Part shown: one piece after another, positions 22,203-34,525 of the stretch
Layout: every line of letters starts with the position of its first letter
How positions within the stretch are numbered: the stretch's first letter is position 1
Assembly (NCBI RefSeq): GCF_000761155.1
Contig: NZ_CP009533.1
Span: forward strand, 2,542,001 to 2,606,000
DNA: 64,000 nucleotides
Source of the DNA: Pseudomonas rhizosphaerae
Lineage (GTDB): Bacteria > Pseudomonadota > Gammaproteobacteria > Pseudomonadales > Pseudomonadaceae
Reading direction: 5' to 3'
Notes under the pieces: model-generated
What the model was told of the DNA's origin: nothing
Database searches by the model: none
What the model saw: only the letters and a program-made list of their open reading frames with translations
Made by a program: the position numbers and the translations under genes

Positions 22203-24920
22203 ATGGCCACTATCCACGTAGACGGCAAAGCGCTCGAGGTCGATGGCGCAGACAACCTGTTACAGGCCTGTCTGTCGCTGGGCCTCGACATCCCGTATTT
22301 CTGCTGGCACCCGGCGCTGGGCAGCGTCGGCGCCTGCCGCCAATGCGCAGTCAAGCAATACACCGACGAGAACGACACCCGTGGTCGCATCGTCATGTCG
22401 TGCATGACCCCTGCCACCGACAACACCTGGATCTCCATCGAAGACGAAGAATCCAAGGCGTTCCGCGCCAGTGTCGTCGAATGGCTGATGACCAACCACC
22501 CGCACGACTGCCCGGTGTGCGAGGAAGGTGGTCACTGCCACCTGCAGGACATGACCGTGATGACCGGTCACAACGAGCGTCGCTATCGTTTCAGCAAGCG
22601 CACCCACCAGAATCAGGAACTCGGCCCGTTCATCGCACACGAGATGAACCGCTGCATCGCCTGCTATCGCTGCGTGCGCTTCTATAAAGACTATGCCGGC
22701 GGCACCGACCTGGGCGTGTTCGGCGCCCACGACAACGTCTATTTCGGACGGGTCGAAGACGGCACCCTGGAAAGCGAGTTTTCCGGCAACCTCACCGAGG
22801 TCTGCCCGACCGGTGTGTTCACCGACAAGACTCACTCCGAGCGCTACAACCGCAAGTGGGACATGCAGTTCGCCCCAAGCATCTGCCACGGCTGCTCCAG
22901 TGGCTGCAACATCAGCCCGGGCGAGCGCTACGGTGAGCTGCGCCGTATCGAGAACCGCTACAACGGTTCGGTGAACCACTATTTCCTGTGCGACCGCGGC
23001 CGCTTCGGTTATGGCTACGTCAACCGCAGCGATCGTCCACGCCAGCCGCTGCTGGCCGAAGGCAGCCGCAAGCTGAGCCTCGATGAAGCGCTGGACAAGG
23101 CGGCTGACCTGCTGCGCGGCCGCAACATCGTCGGCATCGGCTCGCCCCGCGCTAGCCTGGAAAGCAACTACGCCCTGCTCGAGCTGGTCGGTGCCAAGCA
23201 CTTCTACAGCGGTATCGAAGCCGGCGAACTGTCGCGCATTCGTCTGGCGCTGCAAGTGCTGCAGAACAGCCCACTGCCGATCCCCAGCCTGCGCGAGGTC
23301 GAAGACCATGACGCGGTGTTCGTGCTGGGTGAAGACCTGACCCAGACTGCAGCGCGCATGGCACTGGCGCTGCGTCAGTCGGTGAAAGGCAAGGCCGAGG
23401 CGATGGCCGAGGCCATGCGCGTGCAGCCTTGGCTCGACGCCGCCGTGAAGAACATCGGCCAGCACGAGCTGAACCCGCTGTTCATCGCCAGCCTGACCGA
23501 GACCAAGCTCGACGACGTCGCCGAGGAATGCGTCCACGCCGCGCCGGAAGATCTGGCACGTATCGGCTTCGCCGTGGCCCACGCGATCGATGCCAGCGCA
23601 CCGGTCGTGGTCGGTCTGGACAGCGAAGCCCTGGAGCTGGCGCAGCGTATCGCCGATGCCCTGGTGGCCGCCAAGCGTCCGCTGATCGTCAGCGGCACTT
23701 CGCTGGGTTGCAACGCCCTGATCGAAGCCGCAGGCAACATCGCCAAGGCCTTGAAGGGTCGCGACAAGGCCGGCTCGCTCAGCCTGATCGTGCCGGAAGC
23801 CAACAGCATGGGCCTGGCGATGCTCGGCGGCGACTCGGTCGACGACGCGCTGCAAGCCGTGATCGATGGCCACGCCGACGCACTGGTGATCCTGGAAAAC
23901 GACCTGTATACCCGTGTCGATGCTGCCAAGGTTGACGCTGCACTGAAGGCCGCCAAGATGGTCATCGTTGCCGATCACCAGCACACCCGCACCGTGGAGC
24001 GTGCCCACTTGGTATTGCCAGCCGCCAGTTTCGCCGAAGGCGACGGTACGTTGGTCAGCCAGGAAGGCCGCGCTCAGCGTTTCTTCCAGGTGTTCGATCC
24101 GGTCTACCTGGATTCCAGCATCCTGATCCATGAAGGCTGGCGCTGGCTGCACGCGCTGCGCAGCACCCTGCTGAACAAGCCGGTGGACTGGACTCAGCTC
24201 GACCACGTGACCGCCGCGGTGGCCAACAGCGCACCGCAACTGGCGCGCATCGTCGATGCCGCGCCGTCGGCCTCGTTCCGTATCAAGGGCCTGAAGCTGG
24301 CGCGCGAGCCACTGCGTTACAGCGGTCGTACCGCCATGCGCGCCAACATCAGCGTGCATGAGCCGCGGACACCGCAAGATACCGACACGGCGTTCTCGTT
24401 TTCCATGGAAGGCTACTCGGGTTCCGCCGAGCCGCGTCAGCAGGTGCCGTTCGCCTGGTCGCCGGGCTGGAACTCGCCACAGGCCTGGAACAAGTTCCAG
24501 GACGAAGTGGGGGGCCATCTGCGTGCCGGTGACCCGGGCACACGCCTGATCGAAAGCACCGGCGACGGCCTGGGCTGGTTCGCCAGCGTACCCGCTGCGT
24601 TCTCCCCGGCACGTGGTACCTGGCAGGCCGTGCCCTTCTATCACCTGTTCGGCAGCGAGGAAACCTCTTCGCGCGCGGCACCGGTGCAGGAGCGCATCCC
24701 CCAGGCCTACGTGGCCCTGGCCAAATCCGAGGCCGACCGCCTTGGCGTCAATGACGGTGCCCTGCTCAACCTGACCGTGGCTGGCCAGGCCCTGCGTCTG
24801 CCGCTGCGCATCAGCGAGGAACTGGGCGCAGGCCTGGTGGGCTTGCCCGCTGGCCTGGCAGGCATTCCACCGGCGTTCGCCGGCGCGTCCGTCGAAGGCC
24901 TGCAGGAGGCAGCACAATGA
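22203..24920 (+). CDS. nuoG: NADH-quinone oxidoreductase subunit G
   Basis: NuoG is the largest subunit of the peripheral arm. The 905-residue protein begins with a ferredoxin domain holding N1b (C34, C45, C48, C67), then N5 with its histidine ligand (H99, C103, C106, C112), then N4 ([10 protein letters not shown] ... CPTGVF) and the extra N7 site found in E. coli-type enzymes ([13 protein letters not shown]). The remainder is a molybdopterin-oxidoreductase-like domain without the cofactor. Its stop overlaps the nuoH start by four bases. Confidence 0.96.
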   Translation: MATIHVDGKALEVDGADNLLQACLSLGLDIPYFCWHPALGSVGACRQCAVKQYTDENDTRGRIVMSCMTPATDNTWISIEDEESKAFRASVVEWLMTNHPHDCPVCEEGGHCHLQDMTVMTGHNERRYRFSKRTHQNQELGPFIAHEMNRCIACYRCVRFYKDYAGGTDLGVFGAHDNVYFGRVEDGTLESEFSGNLTEVCPTGVFTDKTHSERYNRKWDMQFAPSICHGCSSGCNISPGERYGELRRIENRYNGSVNHYFLCDRGRFGYGYVNRSDRPRQPLLAEGSRKLSLDEALDKAADLLRGRNIVGIGSPRASLESNYALLELVGAKHFYSGIEAGELSRIRLALQVLQNSPLPIPSLREVEDHDAVFVLGEDLTQTAARMALALRQSVKGKAEAMAEAMRVQPWLDAAVKNIGQHELNPLFIASLTETKLDDVAEECVHAAPEDLARIGFAVAHAIDASAPVVVGLDSEALELAQRIADALVAAKRPLIVSGTSLGCNALIEAAGNIAKALKGRDKAGSLSLIVPEANSMGLAMLGGDSVDDALQAVIDGHADALVILENDLYTRVDAAKVDAALKAAKMVIVADHQHTRTVERAHLVLPAASFAEGDGTLVSQEGRAQRFFQVFDPVYLDSSILIHEGWRWLHALRSTLLNKPVDWTQLDHVTAAVANSAPQLARIVDAAPSASFRIKGLKLAREPLRYSGRTAMRANISVHEPRTPQDTDTAFSFSMEGYSGSAEPRQQVPFAWSPGWNSPQAWNKFQDEVGGHLRAGDPGTRLIESTGDGLGWFASVPAAFSPARGTWQAVPFYHLFGSEETSSRAAPVQERIPQAYVALAKSEADRLGVNDGALLNLTVAGQALRLPLRISEELGAGLVGLPAGLAGIPPAFAGASVEGLQEAAQ

Positions 24921-25924
24921 CCTGGTTCACCCCTGAAGTGATCGACATCATCATCGGTGTGGTCAAGGCGTTGGTCATCATGCTGGCCGTGGTCATCTGC
25001 GGCGCGCTGCTCAGCTTCGTCGAGCGTCGTCTGCTGGGCTGGTGGCAGGACCGCTACGGTCCGAACCGGGTCGGTCCGTTCGGCATGTTCCAGATCGCCG
25101 CCGACATGCTGAAGATGTTCTTCAAGGAAGACTGGAACCCGCCCTTCGTCGACAAGGTGATCTTCACCCTGGCGCCGGTGGTGGCCATGAGTGCCTTGCT
25201 GATCGCCTTCGCCATCATCCCGATCACCCCCACCTGGGGCGTGGCCGACCTGAACATCGGCTTGCTGTTCTTCTTTGCCATGGCCGGCCTGTCGGTGTAT
25301 GCCGTGCTGTTCGCCGGTTGGGCGAGCAACAACAAGTACGCCCTGCTGGGCAGCTTGCGGGCTTCGGCGCAGACCGTGTCGTACGAGGTGTTCATGGGCC
25401 TGTCGCTGATGGGCATCGTGATCCAGGCCGGTTCCTTCAACATGCGCGACATCGTCGAGTACCAGGCGCAGAACCTGTGGTTCATCATTCCGCAGTTCTT
25501 CGGCTTCTGTACCTTCTTCGTCGCAGGCGTGGCGGTCACTCACCGCCACCCGTTCGACCAACCCGAGGCCGAGCAGGAACTGGCCGACGGCTACCACATC
25601 GAATACGCCGGCATGAAATGGGGCATGTTCTTCGTCGGTGAATACATCGGCATCATCCTGATCTCGGCCCTGCTGGTGACGCTGTTCTTCGGCGGCTGGC
25701 ACGGTCCGTTCGGCATTCTGCCGCAACTGTCGTTCGTCTGGTTCGCACTGAAAACCGCGTTCTTCATCATGCTGTTCGTCCTGCTGCGCGCTTCCATCCC
25801 GCGCCCTCGGTACGACCAGGTAATGGATTTCAGCTGGAAGTTCTGCCTGCCACTGACCCTGATCAACATGCTGGTGACCGCCGCGATCGTGTTGTTGAAC
25901 ACGCCCGCCGGCACGGTTCAGTGA
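24917..25924 (+). CDS. nuoH: NADH-quinone oxidoreductase subunit H
   Basis: NuoH is the membrane subunit that joins the two arms and helps form the quinone tunnel. The 335 residues contain about eight membrane helices and the conserved cytoplasmic loops [21 protein letters not shown] (near residues 35-55) and the acidic loop [16 protein letters not shown]. The ATG overlaps nuoG by four bases; nuoI follows after 11 bases. Confidence 0.96.
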   Translation: MTWFTPEVIDIIIGVVKALVIMLAVVICGALLSFVERRLLGWWQDRYGPNRVGPFGMFQIAADMLKMFFKEDWNPPFVDKVIFTLAPVVAMSALLIAFAIIPITPTWGVADLNIGLLFFFAMAGLSVYAVLFAGWASNNKYALLGSLRASAQTVSYEVFMGLSLMGIVIQAGSFNMRDIVEYQAQNLWFIIPQFFGFCTFFVAGVAVTHRHPFDQPEAEQELADGYHIEYAGMKWGMFFVGEYIGIILISALLVTLFFGGWHGPFGILPQLSFVWFALKTAFFIMLFVLLRASIPRPRYDQVMDFSWKFCLPLTLINMLVTAAIVLLNTPAGTVQ

Positions 25925-25935
25925 GGAATTGACCC

Positions 25936-26484
25936 ATGTTCAAATATATCGGTGACATCGTAAAAGGAACGGGCACGCAGCTGCGCAGCCTGATCATGGT
26001 GTTCGGCCACGGTTTCCGTAAGCGCGACACCCTGCAATACCCCGAGCAGGCCGTGTACCTGCCGCCGCGCTATCGCGGCCGCATCGTCCTGACCCGCGAT
26101 CCCGACGGTGAAGAGCGCTGCGTGGCTTGCAACCTGTGCGCGGTGGCCTGCCCGGTGGGCTGCATCTCGTTGCAGAAGGCTGAAACCGAAGACGGTCGCT
26201 GGTACCCGGACTTCTTCCGCATCAACTTCTCGCGCTGCATCTTCTGTGGCCTGTGCGAAGAAGCCTGCCCGACCACGGCGATCCAGCTCACGCCGGATTT
26301 CGAGATGGCTGAGTTCAAGCGTCAGGATCTGGTCTATGAAAAGGAAGATCTGCTGATCTCCGGACCTGGCAAGAACCCTGACTACAACTTCTACCGCGTC
26401 GCCGGCATGGCCGTCGCTGGCAAGCCCAAGGGCGCCGCGCAGAACGAAGCCCAGCCGATCAACGTGAAGAGCTTGCTCCCTTAA
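25936..26484 (+). CDS. nuoI: NADH-quinone oxidoreductase subunit I
   Basis: NuoI carries clusters N6a and N6b, which relay electrons to N2. The 182-residue product has two ferredoxin motifs: C62-x2-C65-x2-C68-x3-C72 and C101-x2-C104-x2-C107-x3-C111. The N-terminal helix anchors it to the membrane arm. It sits 11 bases after nuoH and 9 before nuoJ. Confidence 0.96.
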   Translation: MFKYIGDIVKGTGTQLRSLIMVFGHGFRKRDTLQYPEQAVYLPPRYRGRIVLTRDPDGEERCVACNLCAVACPVGCISLQKAETEDGRWYPDFFRINFSRCIFCGLCEEACPTTAIQLTPDFEMAEFKRQDLVYEKEDLLISGPGKNPDYNFYRVAGMAVAGKPKGAAQNEAQPINVKSLLP

Positions 26485-26493
26485 GGAAGAAAG

Positions 26494-26991
26494 ATGGAAT
26501 TCGCTTTCTATTTCGCGTCGGGTATCGCGGTGGTGTCCACCCTCAGGGTGATCACCAATACCAACCCCATACACGCCCTGCTCTATCTGATCATCTCGTT
26601 GATCGCCGTGGCCATGACCTTCTTCGCCCTAGGCGCACCGTTCGCCGGCGTGCTCGAAGTGATCGCCTACGCGGGCGCCATCATGGTGCTGTTCGTCTTC
26701 GTGGTGATGATGCTCAACCTGGGCCCAGCCTCGGTGCAGCAAGAGCGGGTGTGGCTCAAGCCCGGTATCTGGGCAGGTCCGGTGTTCCTCGGCGCACTGC
26801 TGCTGCTCGAACTGCTGTACGTGCTGTTCGCCAACCCCAGCGCTGCAGGCATCGGCCAGACCACGGTCGACGCCAAGGCCGTCGGCATCAGCCTGTTCGG
26901 GCCTTATCTGCTGGTGGTTGAACTGGCGTCGATGCTGCTGCTGGCTGCAGCCGTGACGGCGTTCCACCTCGGCCGTACGGAAAAGGAGTAA
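26494..26991 (+). CDS. nuoJ: NADH-quinone oxidoreductase subunit J
   Basis: NuoJ is a membrane subunit near the arm junction that takes part in coupling quinone chemistry to proton movement. The 165 residues show five membrane helices; the conserved third helix region ([24 protein letters not shown]) is intact. GGAAGAAAG lies just before the ATG. Only four bases separate it from nuoK. Confidence 0.95.
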   Translation: MEFAFYFASGIAVVSTLRVITNTNPIHALLYLIISLIAVAMTFFALGAPFAGVLEVIAYAGAIMVLFVFVVMMLNLGPASVQQERVWLKPGIWAGPVFLGALLLLELLYVLFANPSAAGIGQTTVDAKAVGISLFGPYLLVVELASMLLLAAAVTAFHLGRTEKE

Positions 26992-26995
26992 ACAG

Positions 26996-27300
26996 ATGCC
27001 CGCTATCCCTCTCGAGCATGGCCTGGCAGTTGCCGGCATCCTGTTCACCCTCGGTCTGGTCGGCCTGATGGTCCGCCGTAACATTCTTTTCGTGTTGATG
27101 AGTCTGGAAATCATGATGAACGCCTCTGCCCTGGCGTTCATCGTGGCCGGCGCGCGCTGGGGTCAGCCCGATGGACAGATCATGTTCATCCTGGTGATCA
27201 CCCTGGCGGCGGCCGAGGCCTCCATTGGCCTGGCGATCCTGATGCAGCTGTATCGCCGCTTCCACACGCTCGACATCGACGCTGCCAGTGAGATGCGCGG

Positions 27301-27304
<4 letters not shown>
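26996..27304 (+). CDS. nuoK: NADH-quinone oxidoreductase subunit K
   Basis: NuoK is a 102-residue membrane subunit of the proton path with three helices. The buried glutamates of the family are present in SLEIMMNAS (second helix) and [10 protein letters not shown] (third helix). The stop overlaps the nuoL start by four bases. Confidence 0.95.
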
Positions 27305-29154
<1,850 letters not shown>

Positions 29155-29193
29155 TATGAATCCTGTGACTTTGCGAAAGGAAACGAGCCCGTC

Positions 29194-30726
29194 ATGATTT
29201 TGCCCTGGCTGATCCTGATCCCCTTCATCGGCGGCCTTCTGTGCTGGGTAGCGGAGCGCAGCAGCGCTACCCTGCCCCGCTGGATCGCGTTGCTGACCAT
29301 GTCCCTGGAACTCGCTCTCGGCCTCTGGCTATGGGCCCATGGCGACTACACCCTGGCACCGGCACCTGGCGCGGAGCCGGCCTGGGCCTATGAGTTCAAG
29401 CTCAACTGGATCCAGCGCTTCGGCATCAGCGTGCACTTGGCGCTGGATGGCCTGTCGCTGCTGATGATTCTGCTGACCGGCCTGCTGGGGATTCTCTCGG
29501 TGCTGTGTTCGTGGAAAGAGATCCAGCGCCACGTCGGCTTCTTCCACCTCAACCTGATGTGGATCCTGGGCGGTGTGGTCGGTGTGTTCCTGGCACTGGA
29601 CCTGTTCCTGTTTTTCTTCTTCTGGGAAATGATGCTGGTGCCGATGTATTTCCTCATCGCGCTCTGGGGTCACAGCTCCTCGGACGGCAAGAAGACCCGG
29701 ATCTACGCGGCCACCAAGTTCTTCATCTTCACCCAGGCCAGCGGCCTGATCATGCTGGTGGCGATCCTGGGCCTGGTGCTGTTCAACTACAGCAACACCG
29801 GTGTGATGACGTTCAACTACAGCGACCTGCTCAAGGCGAAGTTGCCCGAGCATGTCGAATACCTGTTGATGCTGGGTTTCTTCATCGCCTTCGCGGTGAA
29901 GCTGCCGGTGGTGCCGTTCCACTCCTGGTTGCCTGATGCCCATGCCCAGGCGCCAACCGCCGGTTCCGTGGACCTGGCGGGTATCCTGCTGAAAACCGCC
30001 GCCTACGGCATCCTGCGCTTTGCCTTGCCACTGTTCCCGAATGCCTCGGCGGAATTCGCGCCGATCGCCATGACCCTGGGTCTGGTGGGTATCTTCTACG
30101 GTGCCTTCCTGGCCTTCGCGCAGAGCGACATCAAGCGCCTGATCGCCTTCTCCAGCGTCTCGCACATGGGCTTCGTGCTGATCGGTATCTACTCCGGTAC
30201 CCAGCAGGCCCTGCAAGGCGCGGTGATCCAGATGCTCGCCCACGGCCTGTCGGCGGCTGCGCTGTTCATCCTCAGCGGCCAGTTGTACGAGCGTCTGCAC
30301 ACCCGTGACATGCGCGAAATGGGCGGCCTGTGGTCGCGCATCGCCTACCTGCCGGCGATCAGCCTGTTCTTTGCGGCCGCATCGCTGGGCCTGCCGGGTA
30401 CCGGCAACTTCGTCGGCGAGTTCCTGATCCTGTTGGGCAGCTTCACCGTCGCGCCGTGGATCACTGCCATCGCTACCTCCGGCCTGGTGTTCGGCTCGGT
30501 GTACTCGCTGATCATGATTCACCGTGCCTACTTCGGGCCTTCCAAGTCGGATGCGGTACTGGCCGGCATGGACAACCGCGAACTGATCATGGTGCTGGGC
30601 CTTGCGGGCCTGCTGATTCTGCTTGGCGTCTACCCGCAGCCCTTCCTCGACACTTCCGCGGCCACCATGACCGGTGTGCAGCAGTGGTTCGGCACCGCCT
30701 TCACTCAACTCGCTTCGGCCCGGTAA
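29194..30726 (+). CDS. nuoM: NADH-quinone oxidoreductase subunit M
   Basis: NuoM is the second antiporter-like pump. The 510-residue polytopic protein shows the conserved [20 protein letters not shown] stretch with the key Glu, and [24 protein letters not shown] with the key Lys. The ATG follows GGAAACGAG by a few bases. nuoN starts seven bases after its stop. Confidence 0.96.
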   Translation: MILPWLILIPFIGGLLCWVAERSSATLPRWIALLTMSLELALGLWLWAHGDYTLAPAPGAEPAWAYEFKLNWIQRFGISVHLALDGLSLLMILLTGLLGILSVLCSWKEIQRHVGFFHLNLMWILGGVVGVFLALDLFLFFFFWEMMLVPMYFLIALWGHSSSDGKKTRIYAATKFFIFTQASGLIMLVAILGLVLFNYSNTGVMTFNYSDLLKAKLPEHVEYLLMLGFFIAFAVKLPVVPFHSWLPDAHAQAPTAGSVDLAGILLKTAAYGILRFALPLFPNASAEFAPIAMTLGLVGIFYGAFLAFAQSDIKRLIAFSSVSHMGFVLIGIYSGTQQALQGAVIQMLAHGLSAAALFILSGQLYERLHTRDMREMGGLWSRIAYLPAISLFFAAASLGLPGTGNFVGEFLILLGSFTVAPWITAIATSGLVFGSVYSLIMIHRAYFGPSKSDAVLAGMDNRELIMVLGLAGLLILLGVYPQPFLDTSAATMTGVQQWFGTAFTQLASAR

Positions 30727-30733
30727 GAGCGCT

Positions 30734-32218
30734 ATGGACCTGACGATTCAACACTTTATTGCGCTTGCGCCGCTGCTGATCACCACCGTCACCGTCGTTG
30801 CGGTGATGCTGGCGATCGCCTGGCGGCGCAACCATTCGCAAACCTTCCTGCTCTCGTGCGCGGGGTTGAACCTGGCGCTGCTGTCGATCCTGCCGGTGCT
30901 CAAGCTCACGCCCATCACCGTCACACCGCTGCTGCAGGTAGACAATTTCGCCGCGCTGTACATGGCGCTGATCCTGGTGGCGACGCTGGCCTGCGTGACC
31001 CTGGCCCACGCCTACCTGGGCGATGGTTCCTCGGGCTACCCGGGCAACCGCGAAGAGCTTTACCTGCTGATCCTGATGGCGGCCCTGGGTGGTCTGGTGC
31101 TGGTCTGCGCGCAGCACCTCGCCGGCCTGTTCATCGGCCTTGAATTGCTATCGGTGCCCACCTACGGATTGATCGCCTACGCCTTCTTCAACAAGCGTTC
31201 GCTGGAAGGCGGCATCAAGTACATGGTGCTGTCGGCTGCCGGCTCGGCGTTCCTGCTGTTCGGCATGGCGCTGCTGTACGCCGATGCCGGCAGCCTGAGC
31301 TTCTCGGGCATCGGCCTGGCGCTGGCCGCCACAGGTGTACCAAGTGCGCTGGCGCAGTTGGGCCTGGCCATGATGTTGGTCGGCCTGGCGTTCAAACTGT
31401 CGCTGGTGCCCTTCCACCTGTGGACGCCGGACGTGTACGAAGGCGCGCCTGCGCCTGTCGCTGCCTTCCTGGCGACAGCCAGCAAGGTCGCGGTGTTCGC
31501 CGTGGTGGTGCGTCTGTTCCAGCTCTCGCCCGCTGCCAGCAGTGGCGTGCTGAGCGATGTGCTGGCGGTGATTGCGGTGGCGTCGATCCTGATCGGCAAC
31601 CTGCTCGCGGTGACCCAGAGCAACCTCAAGCGCCTGCTGGGTTATTCGTCCATCGCCCACTTCGGTTACCTGTTGATCGCGCTGGTCGCCAGCAAGGGCC
31701 TGGCTCTGGAAGCCATCGGCGTGTATCTGGTGACCTACGTGATCACCAGCCTGGGTGCGTTCGGCGTGATCACCCTGATGTCGTCGCCTTACAACGGCCG
31801 CGACGCCGACGCGCTGTACGAGTACCGCGGGCTGTTCTGGCGCCGTCCGTACCTCACGGCGGTGCTGACCGTGATGATGCTGTCGCTGGCGGGCATTCCG
31901 CTCACGGCCGGTTTCATCGGCAAGTTCTACATCATCGCAACCGGTGTCGAATCACAACTGTGGTGGCTGACCGGCGCGCTGGTGATCGGTAGCGCCATCG
32001 GCGTGTTCTATTACCTGCGGGTGATGGTGACCTTGTTCCTGATGGAGAAGAACCTGCGTCGCACCGATGCTCCGCTGAAGTGGGAACAGCGTACCGGCGG
32101 CGTGATGCTGCTGGCGATCGCTGCCCTGGCGTTCATTCTTGGCGTGTACCCGCAACCGTTGCTGGAGCTGGTGCAACACGCCGGCTTCCAGTTGGGTTCG
32201 GTGGTTGTGAAAGGCTGA
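30734..32218 (+). CDS. nuoN: NADH-quinone oxidoreductase subunit N
   Basis: NuoN is the third antiporter-like subunit and the last gene of the operon. The 494-residue product is polytopic, with the conserved [15 protein letters not shown] (key Glu) and [23 protein letters not shown] (key Lys) regions. I choose the ATG at 30734 because the longer open frame overlaps nuoM in another frame. A strong terminator follows 14 bases after the stop. Confidence 0.96.
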   Translation: MDLTIQHFIALAPLLITTVTVVAVMLAIAWRRNHSQTFLLSCAGLNLALLSILPVLKLTPITVTPLLQVDNFAALYMALILVATLACVTLAHAYLGDGSSGYPGNREELYLLILMAALGGLVLVCAQHLAGLFIGLELLSVPTYGLIAYAFFNKRSLEGGIKYMVLSAAGSAFLLFGMALLYADAGSLSFSGIGLALAATGVPSALAQLGLAMMLVGLAFKLSLVPFHLWTPDVYEGAPAPVAAFLATASKVAVFAVVVRLFQLSPAASSGVLSDVLAVIAVASILIGNLLAVTQSNLKRLLGYSSIAHFGYLLIALVASKGLALEAIGVYLVTYVITSLGAFGVITLMSSPYNGRDADALYEYRGLFWRRPYLTAVLTVMMLSLAGIPLTAGFIGKFYIIATGVESQLWWLTGALVIGSAIGVFYYLRVMVTLFLMEKNLRRTDAPLKWEQRTGGVMLLAIAALAFILGVYPQPLLELVQHAGFQLGSVVVKG

Positions 32219-32230
32219 AAACTGGCTGCA

Positions 32231-32262
32231 TGAAAAAACCCGCTTCGGCGGGTTTTTTTGTG
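32231..32262. terminator. bidirectional terminator between nuoN and the helicase gene
   Basis: The stem ACCCGC / GCGGGT with a TTCG tetraloop is preceded by six A and followed by seven T. It ends the nuo operon on the plus strand and the convergent helicase transcript on the minus strand. Confidence 0.93.
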
Positions 32263-32275
32263 GGCTATGCCAGCC

Positions 32276-34525
32276 CTAAACGTGCCACCACCGCGGAAAC
32301 AAACTCTTGACCCTGGCCTCGGCAAAACGGTCATCGATGAGCACCACCACTCCCCGATCCTCCTGACCACGAATCACCCTTCCCGCCGCCTGCACCACCT
32401 TGCACAGCCCTGGATACAGATAGGTGTAGTCATAACCTGCACCGAACAGCGTGTTCATGCGGCCCTTGATCTGCTCGTTCACCGGATTGAACTGGGCCAA
32501 CCCCAGGGTAGCGATGAACGCTCCAATCAAACGGTCACCGGGCAAATCGATGCCTTCCCCGAACGCACCGCCCAGCACCGCAAAACCCACACCGCGACTG
32601 GTGGAGGTGAAACGGGCAAGAAAGTCCCGCCGCGCGCCTTCATCCATCTTGCGTGCCTGGGCCCACTGCTCGATGTCTGGGTAACGCTCAGCCAGCAAGG
32701 CCTCGACCTGCTGCAGATAGTCGAAGCTGCTGAAAAACGCCAGGTAGTTGCCTGGCCGAGCCTGGTACTGTTTGGCGATCAATTCCACGATGGGCCCCAG
32801 CGACGCTTGCCGATGGTTGAAGCGCGTGGAGATGTTGTCGACGATGCGCACTTCCAGTTGTTCGGCGCTGAACGGCGATTGCACATCGATCCAGGCGTGA
32901 TCCTTGGGCAGGCCGAGCAGGTCGGCATAATACCGGCGCGGGCTGAGCGTGGCCGAAAACAGGATGGCACTGCGCGCCGCCGCGATGCGCGGACCGAGCA
33001 AGGGCGCCGGAACGATATTGCGCAGGCACAGCTGCGACTGCGTACGCTTGCCTGGGCCGTCGCGGCGGCTGACATCGAACACATAGTGTTCGTCGAACAA
33101 CTCCGCCACGCGGGTGAACTGCAGCGCCTGGAAATAAAAGTCCAGCAGTAGCGGATCGATACCCTGTGGTTTTGCGTTCATCTCGTCGCCGATCAAGCTG
33201 ATGCAGCGCAGCAGGGCCAGGATCAATTTGTCCGGCAACCGTGCGTGCGCCTGATACGGTGCAAGCTGATCGGCATGCAGGGCGTTCCATTCCCGGTTCA
33301 GGCGCTGCAACGGGCTCTTGAGCTTGCTCGGCGGCGCAGCGCGCACTGCCTGCAAAGTGCGTTGGTCGAGGGTGGCGCTGTACATGCCGCGTGCCCGCTC
33401 GACCAGATTGTGTGATTCGTCGACCAGCACCGCGATGCGCCACTGTCGCTCCTGCGCCAGGCCGAACAGCAGGGCATTGAGGTCGAAATAGTAGTTGTAG
33501 TCGCCGATGACGATGTCGGCCCAGCGCGCCAGTTCCTGGCTCAGGTAATACGGGCAGACCTGGTGCGCCAGGGCCGTCTGGCGAACCTGGGCCTGATCGA
33601 GAATTTGCAGGCGCACGGCGTCTTCGCGCGCCGCAGGCAAGCGGTCGTAGAAGCCCTTTGCCAAAGGGCAGGATTCGCCGTGGCAGGCTTTGTCCGGATG
33701 TTCGCAGGCCTTGCTCCGCGCCACCATTTCCAGCGTACGCAGCGGCAAGCCGGGTTGGCGATGCAGCTGCGCCACGGCCTCCAGGGCCAGGGCGCGGCCG
33801 GGGCTCTTGGCGCTGAGGAAGAAGATCTTGTCCAGTTGCTGCGGGACCATCGCCTTGAGCAACGGAAACAGGGTCGCCAGGGTCTTGCCGATACCGGTGG
33901 TGGCCTGAGCCATGAGGCAGCGCCCGGTGCTGACAGCCTTGTACACGGTCTCCGCCAACTCGCGCTGGCCGACGCGAAAGTCGGCATGGGGGAAGGTCAA
34001 CGCGCGCAAGGCCGCGTCCCGCTCGGCGCTGCGAGCCAGTTCCTGACGCGCCCAGTTCAGGAAGCGCGAGCACAGCCGTTCGAAATGCGCTTCCAGGTCC
34101 TGCGCCTGACACTGCTGGCTGAACACCGTCTGCTTGTCGTAATCGACATCGAAATACACCAGGGCCACATCCATGCGCGTCAGCTGCAATTGCTGGCACA
34201 TCAGCCAGGCATAGACCTTGGCCTGGGCCCAATGCAGTTGACGATGGTTGTCAGGCTGCAGATCGAGGTCGCCGCGATGGGTCTTGATCTCTTCCAGGCG
34301 GTTGAGCACCGGGTCATAGCCGTCGGCACGGCCGCGCACCAGCAGTTCGTGGTACTGACCGCTGAGGGTGACTTCGCTCTGGTAGCCGGCATCGCGGCCC
34401 TGGGTGACCCGGCGGTGGCCAAGCATGCCTTCCTGGGCCGACGGCGATGGCGTGAAGCGCAGGTCCAGGTCGCCGACCTTGGCCGTGAACTCGCATAAGG
34501 CCCGGACGGCCACGGTATAGCTCAC
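32276..34525 (-). CDS. XPD/DinG-type iron-sulfur DNA helicase with RecB/Cas4-like nuclease domain
   Basis: A 749-residue superfamily 2 helicase. Residues 60-110 show a PD-(D/E)xK pattern of the RecB/Cas4 type: D68, E79-x-K81 (EIKTHRG) and the QxxxY motif Q101...Y105. The helicase part has Walker A ATTGIGKT near 208-214, four cysteines C274, C281, C286 and C324 spaced as in the XPD/DinG 4Fe-4S domain, a DESH box (VLVDESHNL) and a C-terminal motif VI (QAAGRVIRG). The start is a GTG that overlaps the stop of the upstream FAN1 gene by four bases (GTGA). The pairing suggests a joint DNA-repair role; the nuclease activity of the N-terminal domain is inferred from motifs only. Confidence 0.85.
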   Translation of the reverse strand: MSYTVAVRALCEFTAKVGDLDLRFTPSPSAQEGMLGHRRVTQGRDAGYQSEVTLSGQYHELLVRGRADGYDPVLNRLEEIKTHRGDLDLQPDNHRQLHWAQAKVYAWLMCQQLQLTRMDVALVYFDVDYDKQTVFSQQCQAQDLEAHFERLCSRFLNWARQELARSAERDAALRALTFPHADFRVGQRELAETVYKAVSTGRCLMAQATTGIGKTLATLFPLLKAMVPQQLDKIFFLSAKSPGRALALEAVAQLHRQPGLPLRTLEMVARSKACEHPDKACHGESCPLAKGFYDRLPAAREDAVRLQILDQAQVRQTALAHQVCPYYLSQELARWADIVIGDYNYYFDLNALLFGLAQERQWRIAVLVDESHNLVERARGMYSATLDQRTLQAVRAAPPSKLKSPLQRLNREWNALHADQLAPYQAHARLPDKLILALLRCISLIGDEMNAKPQGIDPLLLDFYFQALQFTRVAELFDEHYVFDVSRRDGPGKRTQSQLCLRNIVPAPLLGPRIAAARSAILFSATLSPRRYYADLLGLPKDHAWIDVQSPFSAEQLEVRIVDNISTRFNHRQASLGPIVELIAKQYQARPGNYLAFFSSFDYLQQVEALLAERYPDIEQWAQARKMDEGARRDFLARFTSTSRGVGFAVLGGAFGEGIDLPGDRLIGAFIATLGLAQFNPVNEQIKGRMNTLFGAGYDYTYLYPGLCKVVQAAGRVIRGQEDRGVVVLIDDRFAEARVKSLFPRWWHV